From: Sodiomyces alkalinus F11
Lineage: Eukaryota; Ascomycota; Sordariomycetes; Glomerellales; Plectosphaerellaceae
Assembly: GCF_003711515.1 (NCBI RefSeq)
Contig: NW_021167094.1
Location: 465,397 to 529,396, forward strand
Reading direction: 5' to 3'
DNA length: 64,000 nucleotides
Below the pieces are notes generated by a model. That model was not told where the DNA came from. It saw nothing but the letters and a program-made list of their open reading frames with translations, and did no database searches. Positions 11,080 to 21,099 of this stretch are shown one piece after another. How positions within the stretch are numbered: the stretch's first letter is position 1; every line of letters begins with the position of its first letter. The translations under genes were made by a program, and so were the position numbers.

Positions 11080-13021
11080 ATGGCTGAGACAGGTTCACGC
11101 CCTGCGCCGGGCGACCGCACCGTGATCGGCTTGGTCTTTGGCAATTCTAACAGCTCTATTGCTTATACTCTGGATGAGAAGGCCGAGGTCATTGCCAACG
11201 AAGACGGAGGTGAGAGAGAACCCGTTTTGCGTCGCTGGAGGCCTTGCCATTTTTACTGCTCCTAGTTGAACCCATGTTCTGATTTCTGACCTCGGTGCTC
11301 TCTACTCTACCAGATCGCCAGATTCCTACCGTGCTCTCCTACGTTGACGGCGACGAGTACTATGGTCAACAAGCCAAGGCCTTCCTCGTCCGGAACCCGA
11401 AAAACACCATTGCTTACTTTAAGGAGTTTGTTGGTCAAGAGTATGCACAACATCGTTCCCATGAAAATGACCTGACGGCCCTTCCGTCCCGACTCATCAC
11501 CGATTCCTCCGAGTCCCTGTTCCTAGGCTAATGGTCAATTTGTCTCTTTCCAGCTTCAAGTCCATCGACCCCACTCATAACCACGCCTCGGCCCACCCTC
11601 ATGATGTGGACGGCGTCGTCTCATTCACCGTCAACGACAAGGAGGAGGCCGTCGAGCCGTCGACCCTGTCCGTCTCCGAAGTCACCACGCGCTACCTCCG
11701 TCGCCTGATCACCGCCGCCTCCGAGTACCTCGGCAAGACGGTCACCTCGGCCGTTATCACCGTGCCCACCGACTTCACAGACAAGCAAAAGGCCGCGCTA
11801 ATAAAGGCCGCCAACGACGCCGATCTCGAGGTCCTCCAGCTCATCGCCGAGCCCGTGGCCGCCATCCTGGCTTACGACGCCCGGCCCGAGGCCACCGTCG
11901 AGGACAAGATCGTGGTCGTCGCTGACCTCGGCGACACTCGCTCCGATGTGGCCGTCGTCGCCTCGCGCGGCGGCATGTACACCATCCTCGCCACCTCGCA
12001 CGACTACGAGTTCGCCGGCTGCCACCTCGACCAGGTCCTCATCGACCACTTCGCCAAGGAGTTCATCAAGAAGCACAACACCACCGACCCGCGCGAGAAC
12101 GCCAGGAGTCTCGCCAAGCTCAAGCTCGAAGCCGAGTCGACCAAGAAGGCGCTCTCCCTCGGCACCAACGCCAGCTTCAGCATCGAGAGCCTGATCGAGG
12201 GCATCGACTTCACCTCCACCATCAACCGGTTACGCTACGAGATGTCGGCCCGCAAGGTCTTCGAGGGCATCAACCGCCTCATCGAGGCCGTCGTCAAGAA
12301 GGCCGACCTCGACGTCCTCGACATCGACGAGGTCATCCTCTCCGGCGGCACCTCCCACACCCCGCGCATCGCCAACAACCTCGCCGCCCTCTTCCCGGAG
12401 TCCACCACCATCGTCGCCCCCGCCACCTGCGCCACCGCCATCAACCCCTCCGAGCTGCTCGCCCGCGGCGCCGCCCTGCAGGCCTCCCTGATCCAGGAGT
12501 ACGACGCCGAGGACATCGACCAGTCCACCCACCCGGCCGTCTCGACCGTCAAGCACATCGCCAACGCCCTCGGCGTCGTCACCCTCGCCGCCGACGACGC
12601 GTCGTCCGAGTCCTTTACCCCGATCGTCCCCGCCGAGACCGCCGTCCCCGCCCGCCGCGTCGCCCGCATCGCCGGCCCCAAGAACGGCGGCGATGTCCTG
12701 ATCCGCGTCGTCGAGGGTGGCGCCCACATCAAGGTGACCAAGCCCGAGCCCAAGCAAAAGGCCGAGACGAACGGCGCAAAGGATGAGGACGACTCGGACG
12801 ACTCGGACGACGACTCCTCGGACGAGGACGACGAGGAGGAGGAGAAGCGCGAGAAGGTCTGGAGGATCGGAAACACCGTCGCGGAGGCCGCCGTCCGCGA
12901 TGTCAAGAAGGGCAGCCAGGTCGAGGTGACCCTGACCGTCAACGCCGACCTCAGCGTTATCGTTACGGCGAGGGAGATTGGCGGGAAGGGCGGCGTCCGG
13001 GGTGTGGTCAAGGCGCCGTGA
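11080..13021 (+). CDS. SSZ1: Ribosome-associated atypical Hsp70 Ssz1
   Basis: Three exons, 11080-11209, 11314-11440 and 11554-13021; phases close and give 574 aa. The protein has an Hsp70 nucleotide-binding domain: TVIGLVFGNSNSSIAY at the start, VITVPTDF, LIAEPVAAILAYD and ILSGGTSHTPRI. The substrate-binding part is short and diverged, as in Ssz1 rather than canonical Hsp70. Ssz1 pairs with the J-protein zuotin in the ribosome-associated complex and stimulates Ssb-type Hsp70 at the polypeptide exit. Residues about 495-516 are an acidic run (DDSDDSDDDSSDEDDEEEE) inserted in the C-terminal beta domain. The third exon is GC-rich with strong C-ending codon bias, which fits high expression. Confidence 0.9.
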
Positions 13022-13590
13022 TTTTCTTTTGTCCCAAGACAAGGCATTGTAGGGACCCATTCGGCCCGGGCGCGATATGGGAATGGATTTAACTGATTTG
13101 TATCACGAAATGAGGGTAGGATGTGGATCACACGTTGTGATGAAGGCATATAGACCCGAACTCGGTTGTCCTGTGTACCGTGCAGTGAGGTTCTAATCTG
13201 CTTTGGTTCGGCTGTTATTAGGTCGACAACGGTAGGCGATAAAAGGAGGGAGGAAATCTATAGAATAGAACAGTTCTGCGGTTTATGAATTCCCATGAGT
13301 CTCCCGTGGCATTTTCGAGTGAAATGGTCAACATCCCCTCCGAATTTCCTTGTCCTGTCTAGTATATATAGTGATATTAGTGGCGCGGTGGCGGCGTCTT
13401 TGCAGATGGGAGCAGAGAACTTGAGTGTTCCAACGCCCGTGGAACCAAAAAAAAAAAGAAAAAAGAAAAGAAATTTGACGCAACTAACACCGTGCCTGCT
13501 TGTTTAACCGATGTCCATGGGTGTCAAAACACAAGAGACCAAGGTATGTATATATATTTGCAAATGTCGGTGGCGGAGGAAGCGACAAGT
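13022..13590. other. Convergent 3' spacer
   Basis: 3' flanks of SSZ1 (plus) and the NT-C2 gene (minus). An A-rich run lies at 13447-13470. No gene is seen. Confidence 0.55.
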
Positions 13591-15731
13591 TCACTTCACC
13601 TCGCCCGGCAAACTCCACGCGATCATGTCGTCTCTCACATCAAGCTCCCGCAGCTCCCTCATCCGACGATACGCACCGTCGTGCGCGCCGACGGCGGCAG
13701 GCCCGTCGCTGCTGCCACTACCGAGGGTCGGGGCCAGGCTCGTCATGCTCTCGCTACGACTGCGGGCCGGGCTGAGGAGGTCATCGCGGCTGTCGGCGAG
13801 GGCATCCCCTCGGCGGCGGCGCGTGAGACTACTACTCCTGCTCCCCTTCCCGCTGGGGCTGGGGCTGGGGCTGGGGCTGCGGAAACTGTAAGGGGTGCCG
13901 GCTGTGCTGCTGCTGGGTCCGTATGGATGGTGGTATTGGTTTGCCAAAGAATAGGCGAAGAAATCGGGATCGCGTCCGGTGACAGTGCTGGCGCTCTTAT
14001 CGCTCGTGTTGCTCCCGTGACGTCTGTGATGACGGCTTGGGGAAACCGCGCCAATGGTAGCAGAGGTAGGGGTGCCATGGCCGTGACCGTGACCGTGGCC
14101 GTGGAGGTAGGCGGACGCCTGAGCCAGTTGTCGTCCCACAAACTTGCGGTAGTCGCCGGGCCTGAGCGTGTCGCCGCCCATGCTGCCGAAGATGGAATCA
14201 TCGTCGCCGCTCACATCGGCACTGGCGTCGAAGCCGAGAGCCCGTTTGCGGCGGAAAGCGCGCTGTTCGTTCGGACCGCTGCTGCCGGTACTACGGTCAC
14301 TCGTTTGCGAGGGTTGTCTTTGGGGCAGCTGAGACGGGGGTGGGTCGAAAGAGGGTGGGTCGAAAGAGGAAGGCGAAGGCGTCGGCCAGCCGTCGCCGCC
14401 GGCGAAGATATTCTCAATACATTCATCGGCGGAAAGCTCGCCGGGGTGTCGAGACCAGGAGGCGGCGAGAGACTTGCGGTACATATCTTGAATCTCGGCC
14501 TGGTCGCGAGATTTGGCAAGAGTGGGGAGTTCTGGCCGGAAGGGGGATTAGTTAGTGGTCCGAATGGGTTGCTTTTGAGGGGGGAGGGGGCGGAGAGGAG
14601 AGGAGAGGAGAGGAGAGGAGAGGAGAGCTTACGGCCTGGGTCGACCTGTTCGACCTGTTCGCCGGCCATAATGCCAGCGATGCCGCCAAAGACAGGGGCG
14701 GTCTTCAGGGGAGGGGCGACAAAGTTCCTGTCGCCGTCAACGTGGACCATGAGGATGCCGATCTTGAGGGTGCTGTTGATCTTGCTCTCCTGCATCAGGT
14801 AGCGGCGCACGATGCCGTCTTCCACGTCGGCGTCCAGGCCGTCGAAAGTGACGGGGGTGCCGCTCGAAGAAGCCGGTCTCGAAGACACGGAGGCAGAGGG
14901 AGAGGCGGAGGTGGTGTTGTTCGTGGCCATTGCGGCCACGGTGGAAGCACCGGCGGCGCTTTGCTTCCGGAAATGACCCCGGCTGGAGCTGTTGCTCTCC
15001 CGGCTGAGGCGAGGAGCGACCTCGCGGGGACGCGCCTCGCTCTCGTCGATATACTCGCTCAGGTTGAGCTTGACGACGCCGAGTGAGATTTTCTCATCGC
15101 GGCCCCCCCCGCCGACACCACCGGTGGGGAACTCTTGGAGCACCTCGAACTCGATGGGACACTCGGTCAAATTGTTGTTCTTGTCGACGCTGATACGGAT
15201 GTGGCCGACAATGGCGGAGTAATTATACTCAACCTTGTGGTTGACGATGGAGCATTTCGGAGTGCGGCCACGGTGGTCCGCATGGATGGAGTGGGAAAGA
15301 TGCCATTTTATGTGGGAACATCCAGATACCAGAGGCACATTGTTGAGATCGTAAATCTAGGCAGAGATCAGCCTCTCCTCCTCCTGGAGGGTGAACATGT
15401 TTGTTGAGTTGTGTGTTCGTAGTGGATTCTCTTTGACATACCTTGAGATGTAGCTCGAATTTTGGCTGCGGCAGAAAGGATTCGGAAGTCAGCCAAAGGG
15501 GTGGTCACATGAAGAAGGGCAGTGAGGGAGAGAGAAGAAGAGAAGAAGAGAAGAGAAGAAGAGAAGAAGAGAAGAAGAGAAGAGAGAAAAAGAAAAGAAA
15601 AAAAGAAGAAAAAAAAGAAGAAAAAAAAGAAGAAAAAAAAGAAGAAAAAAAAGAAGGGATAAAATCACCTTACGCCCCTTACTGACTGTAGACAGGAGGT
15701 TGAAGTTAGTAATGGTTTTGAGAGATGTCAT
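13591..15731 (-). CDS. NT-C2 (EEIG1/EHBP1-type) domain protein with a microexon
   Basis: Four exons on the minus strand: 15731-15669, 15465-15442 (24 nt), 15356-14633 and 14531-13591; phases close to 583 aa. The N-terminal NT-C2 domain is built across exons 1-3: NFNLLSTVSKGRK, then PKFELHLK from the microexon, then IYDLNNVPLVSG, VEYNYSAIVGHIRISVDKN and CPIEFEVLQEF. A conserved segment follows, including RRYLMQESKINSTLKIGI. The C-terminal half is Ser/Pro-rich and disordered, with a His-Gly repeat (HGHGHGHGHG) at about 14077-14106. NT-C2 proteins in fungi and animals are thought to bind membranes or act as cytoskeletal or trafficking adaptors. The exact role here is unknown. The first intron (15466-15668) is filled by a long purine tract on the plus strand. 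Confidence 0.85.
15515..15657. repeat. Polypurine GAA/GGAGA tract
   Basis: About 140 nt of nearly pure purine on the plus strand, made of AGAAG, GAAAAAAGAA and similar units. It lies within intron 1 of the NT-C2 gene, where it is pyrimidine in the transcript. It could form triplex (H-) DNA and makes intron 1 unusually long for this window. Confidence 0.9.
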
Positions 15732-16471
15732 GACATCAGCCAACGCATTGTTGAACGATGTGGGTGTGAGTGGTGTAGAATGGTGACGGTGACGGTGACG
15801 GTATGTGGTTGGCGTTGAGGGTGAGAGAGAAAGAGGTCAAGCTTGAGAGGGAAGGGTGATAAGGTGTGAGGGTGGGTATGCGACTGTCCGAGTATGTACA
15901 CTTATGCGATGGGAAATTGGCACGTGGCCAAAGTGAGGGTATTTCCAGGCCAAGTCAGTAACGTAGGAAGGGAGGGAGAGGAGAGAAAAGAATGTCAAGC
16001 CAGAATAAAGGGATGTATCGAAGGAGAAGGGAAGAAAGAAAAGGAACAGAAGGGAGAGAGCAACTGTCAACATGCTTACTCAATGAGGTCATGTCTCGAA
16101 ACTCCGAAAACCCGAAGCGTGCATGGCTGGAGACTGGAGAGGAATGGGGAAGGGCGGACGATAACGGGCAGAGATACGGCCGCACCTCTCCCCTGGTTGG
16201 TGTCGCAACCTGCGGCGTTGGAGGCTGGACGGTTGAAGGCGTGGGAGAATGTCTGGACTAGATGCAGACAAGTAAACCCCTGACCCTCCCTCCTTCGCCT
16301 GGAGATATGCGAGGCAGGGAAAGATCTGGACTCCCGGGGTGATTCGTTTTAGTTGGAGTCGGAATCGGCGGGATGGAGGAAGCCGAGACGAGAGAATGGG
16401 TCAAAGCACCACCGCTAGATGAACGATGGCTTTTGCCCTTTGCTTTTTTTGTCCTGGATGTCTTTTTTTTT
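15732..16471. promoter_or_regulatory. Upstream region of the NT-C2 gene
   Basis: Holds the promoter and leader of the minus-strand NT-C2 gene. A short upstream ATG frame out of phase with the main start is seen just before 15731 on the minus strand, and GGTGAC repeats occur at 15782-15800. The left side of the assembly gap is a T-run. Confidence 0.45.
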
Positions 16472-16496
16472 NNNNNNNNNNNNNNNNNNNNNNNNN
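16472..16496. other. Assembly gap (25 N)
   Basis: Twenty-five N follow a T-run. The true length of missing sequence is unknown. The gap lies between gene-rich DNA and the RIP-mutated block. Confidence 0.99.
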
Positions 16497-16849
16497 GGAG
16501 GGAGAGGGTTTCGTGGATTTGGTGGATTTGGTGGATGATGTGAATCTGGGGGTTTGGGTCTGACAGGAAGTAGTAGGTACGGAGGAAGATGGGCTAAAAA
16601 ATCAGTCTAGCCATGAACGTAATACTTTGTAAGTACCAAGTGGTCCCGAGTGGTCAATAATGCATGCGACCGGTGCATATGGGAATGGGAGATGGTGATA
16701 CTATTGTCGCAGGACGAAGTAATCCGTAAGATCCGTTTCGAGTACGGCACCTAAGTAAGGTACGATGGAATTATCTTAGTAGGCTCAGACCACTTCCATG
16801 GGCGGTGTGGTGTGTATAGGTCCAGGCATCGTTAGTTAAATGTTCGAGC
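16497..16849. other. Transition from unique DNA to RIP block
   Basis: About 350 nt of intermediate composition with GGTAC-like intergenic words. No gene is seen. AT-rich, TA-dense sequence begins near 16850. Confidence 0.5.
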
Positions 16850-17449
16850 TATGCAGTCAAAATGTAAAAATAAGTATATACCTATAGTAAACAGACCTAT
16901 AATATATCAGTACGTTACTTTTCCGATATGACCGTGAAAGTAGTCTAAGCACTAAGCGTAAAAATAGTCGTGATCCACGTAGGCTTAACTATAGGAGCGC
17001 TAAAAACGCCCTCTCTTTAAGCTATAATATCTTAACTATTATATATTATTAATATCTAATTCGTTCCTCTAAGCTAGATATATAGTAGTAAATCTTTAAG
17101 ATATCGGGGTTTAGGGGTTAGCGGATTAAAGTTGAATTTTTACTGAATTATTAGTAAAATCTTAGATCCACGTGGAGGGTTCCGGGGATATCGAGGGGGG
17201 GGGTAGAAAAATAACTTCCTATTATCGTAGCAGCGTAAAATTTTATACTAAAGATTATCTTATATACTTCTTACTTAGATAACCGTTTTCTTCGTTATAG
17301 GCTAGTCGTATTATCGAACCAGATCTATAAACGTGTTTTTAGTGGTATATCGATGCCCCTATCCTTAGATTAGAATCAGCGCGTTAGCTAAAACCTATAT
17401 TAATATAATCGCTGACCTGATATAAATCTGTAGATATTTTTTTTAAGAA

Positions 17450-19740
17450 CGCTATAGCGTCGACGGCGGTGGCGGCGGCAGTTATATAATCTGAGGTCAG
17501 CGCTATACTAGCATAGGAACAGGCAAATAAACCGATAATAACACAGATTCACGATATTATTACTAAGATTAGGTTAATAATTCCCGATAATACCCCGGGG
17601 GCTAATATAGAGGCTCGGCTGTTTAAAGGGCGGTTAAAATAGCTTATACGCACTATTACTTAACGACCGGAACTCAGGCGCGAGGTTATCGAGGGCGTAA
17701 TTTACCGTATCACCCACGCGCCGAGTGCTCGTAAGGGTTAAGTCGATACTATTAAACGTCTTATATTCGACTAGGAAGATACTATACTTATCGCTTTAAC
17801 TGAATACGGGAAAAGCGCTATTCTATATACCTTCTTAGCGATAACGGGTAAGGTTATAATCTAGATCGTGCCACTTATAAAGCTAGGCTAGTTATAGGCC
17901 GAAGCTATTCAGAAGAGGGTTCCGGGGTCTAATCCTGTATAGATTAATACTAATATATATCTAAAGGTAAGACTGTGAGGCCCTGGCCTGGCGCCGTAAT
18001 TTAACTATTACTAACGTATATTATTAGAACCGTGATATCTGGTATTAGATACTTTAAGGCCGATATACTTATATCCTGCTAAGCCCCGAGTAAGCCTTAT
18101 ACCCGAAGTTTAAGGCCGTCCTTTGTTAGCCGTTTTTCTATTTAATTTTAGGCCTTTTTACTATCGACGAGCTTTATATAGTGGCCGAATAGAAAGAGTT
18201 TAGGATCGACTTCACGCTCTTATATAGCCTAAGATCCCTGGTTTCTCGCCGTGTGCCTTTGTTCGGATATACTGCGACTCTTAATCGAGATAATAAACGA
18301 TATATCCTTAAGTATACTGGCTTTGATAACACGCTATAGACTATCAGAATATCGGTTAATAGGCCGGAGATATCTATTTACTTTTAGCCTCTGCTTCGGG
18401 GGTTCTAAACCGACTATAGACGTCTAGAGTTTATGATCTATAAAGCGAGGCCCGATAACTCTATAATATTGCCGAAGACTATTATCTATATCGAAAGTAA
18501 GTCTAGGCTAATAGAGGCTTAATTCTAGCTAATAAGATACCTTATTTATTATAAGGGTTTTACTAAGCCGTAGGCCCGTTAAACTATACACCGTTTTAAT
18601 ACTGATATATAACCTGCCGACCGGGATCTTATATACGATAACTTCTCCCGTAGTAATTCAGTGTGTAGAGTTATCTTCGCTACCGTGGCCCTTAGTATAG
18701 GTATAGATATTTAAGACGTCCGTATTATTATCTAGTTTAGTCTCCCCGCGGGTCTTATTACCGTAAGCCTTTAGTAGAAGTTTAGGCGTATAGCTCGTAG
18801 CGTTATCGTATTAGAGAACCACTAGGATATATAGTTATAGGCTATAGAGTATTACTTTATACCGTACTAGGTATTTAACCGTCTAGGGTAAGATAAGGCT
18901 ATTAAGAAGTTAGTAAGGCGTAAACGAGCTATAGCCGCGAATAAGTATATACCTTGTAGGCTAAGCACTCTTCGCTTTATTAAAGTGTTACTAGAGGAAA
19001 GCTTTACCGAGTCCTTTAATATCTCGACTATAAGCACTAATAAGGGCGATACTAAGCGGCTACTAGACGATACTATTACGCCGTAAATACTCTTTAGAAT
19101 TCCCTATCGTGTAAAGTAGTCTCCTAGTAACCTAAATTAACGTAAGAACCTTAATAAGACTCTTTATAGTCTCGCTAACGTAGTATGCTTCCGGAAGGCT
19201 ATTTTAGACTACTTATAGGAACCCGATAATATCGAGAATAAACGATAGGTTTATCGGGATATATACTATAACGTCTATAATAATAGCCTCGAGGATGTAC
19301 CGCCTTTATTACCTCGGGATAAGTAAGGGGAAAAGCTATAGAAGGGCTTACTTACCTATATAGCTTTCGAGGTTATTTCCTCTTAGTGTCGAGATAAGGT
19401 ATAGGAGCTTATCCCTCGCCACGAGCGCCGTTTTATAATTATCCCGGAGATATTTATAGAATCGTAGCTATAGTACTCGATTACACGACTATTCTCTTGC
19501 ACGAAGAAGGCCTAGGGCTTAGGTATCGCTATAATAAACGCGTTTTTAGACGCTATACCGGGTCTAAAAGATTAGAAATACTATACTTTATATAGGGTCG
19601 AGTTGCTTAGCTATCTTTATAAGCGGTTTATGTATATCCACGAGTAATAGGAGGCGTATAAGGCCGAGAGAAGTAAGCTAAAAAGGAGGACTTAATCGGA
19701 GGCTCCTAGTTAGCTAGTAGCTAAGAGGTAAAGCTATATT
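17450..19740 (+). pseudogene. Dead RecQ-like (telomere-linked-type) helicase gene
   Basis: Translating through stop codons gives ordered superfamily-2 helicase motifs. Motif I is at 17802 onward (YGKSAIL, a diverged GxGKS). Motif II is at 18163-18177 (IDELY, in place of DEAH), preceded by SPE-stop-A matching the SPEQA of this group. Motif III is near 18270 (FGYTATL, as in SATL). Motif V is from 18676 (FATVALSIGIDI), with motif VI-like text after it. In-frame TAA/TAG codons fall where Gln or Trp is expected. Motif I is in a different frame from motifs II-V, so there is also an indel or an intron. The arrangement resembles RecQ-family helicases of fungal repeats and telomere-linked helicase genes. 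The C-terminal part up to about 19740 is not recognised. Confidence 0.72.
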
Positions 19741-19776
19741 AAGTTATATAAGTTATAATCGAGTTGTACGAGTTAT

Positions 19777-19885
19777 AATTAAGTTATATATCTATTTGTA
19801 ATTAAGTTATATATCTATTTGTAATTAAGTTATATATCTATTTGTAATTAAGTTATATATCTATTTGTAATTAAGTTATATATCT
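19777..19885. repeat. 23-bp AT-rich tandem repeat
   Basis: Four full copies and one partial copy of a 23-nt unit (AATTAAGTTATATATCTATTTGT) start at 19777, 19800, 19823, 19846 and 19869. The copies are almost identical although the surroundings are heavily mutated, so the array probably expanded after RIP, or RIP left short units untouched. It lies just past the end of the dead helicase gene. Confidence 0.92.
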
Positions 19886-20395
19886 GTGCTGTTTATTATT
19901 AACGAGTAAGGTTAAAAAAAGGTTCGCGTGCTGGTAATATTAGTTATATAATAAGTATTTTAACCTTACCTTATCTTTTAAGTAGAGATAAGATTTTAAT
20001 TATATAGTAGTTATATAGTAGTTATATTATAATCGTACCGATTATTAGGCTATATCGTTAAGTAGGCTTAGAATATTATTATCGGTTACCTTTAGCAGAG
20101 GCGCCTCCTCCTCCTATACTATATTCCTTACCTCCTCCTATATTCTCTCCTCTTCTATCTCTTATATAGTCTATAGCCTTGGAGGAGGCTACTATTACTG
20201 CTACTAATCCTGCTATTATTATTACTGCTACTACTACTGCTAAAGCTTATAACTAGCTAAGCCTAGTATAGTTATATGAAATTCTAGTAAGGCACGAACG
20301 CCAGCCCGTTCGTCCTCTATTAACCTCTTAATTTAATCCTTAGTATATATAAGATCTAGAGGGCTAGTAGATCTTAGTAAAAGCCTTAGTCTAGT

Positions 20396-20437
20396 AGGGA
20401 GGGCGGGTAAGCGGCCGGGCGGGCGGGCGGGTATACG
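20396..20437. repeat. G-rich GGGC repeat inside AT-rich block
   Basis: A short island of repeated GGGC/GGGCGGGC units on the plus strand, with at least four G3 runs, inside otherwise AT-rich DNA. It could fold as a G-quadruplex. It is flanked by TA-rich sequence and is not coding. Confidence 0.75.
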
Positions 20438-21099
20438 AGGGGCGGAGGGCGTTAGTGTTATTAGTGCTAGCGTCGGTGTTGGGGCAGGACTCGATGCTAT
20501 ATAACTGTTCGCTATTATATATTAGTATAATTATAATATAATTATAGTAGTAAGTTATAACTTACCTCTGAAAGAGCTTATTAGGGATAAGATCCTGTCG
20601 GACTATGAGGTTAGCGAGAGTCGCGGTAGTATTAGTAGCTAGGCGGGAGTAGCCTAGTATAAGATATTCTTTTACCTGCTCGATAGCCACTATCCAATAT
20701 AGTTAGTATAGTATAATTATATAGTAATTATAGTTATTATCCACCTTATTACTATTACTATTACTATTACTATTACTTAGGCTCGGGCTCGGGTTTAGAC
20801 TCGGGCTTAGGCTATAGCGACGTAACTCGGCGACGCTTATTACGATTATCTATTAAGATATAAGCTATTAGTAATATAAGTGTATACTAATTATATAAGT
20901 TATATCTTACGAGGTAATAAGGCGATCTCTTATTTAATATCCGACGGGATATCGTAAATATCCGCTATTATGATATTATTATTAGTGGTGAGTTATTAAG
21001 GGTTATTCCTTTATTAAAAATAGATAGAATATTATAAAGGTATACTATTAGCTAAAAATAGTAATATACTAGCGCCTACCCTACTTTATAACTACACTT

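Noticed and set aside
12230..13149. Long minus frames opposite SSZ1
   Set aside because: Produced by strong C-ending codon bias in SSZ1; they carry no domain and overlap the Hsp70 motifs.
19777..19885. CRISPR-like array
   Set aside because: Units are directly adjacent without spacers, and the host is a fungus.
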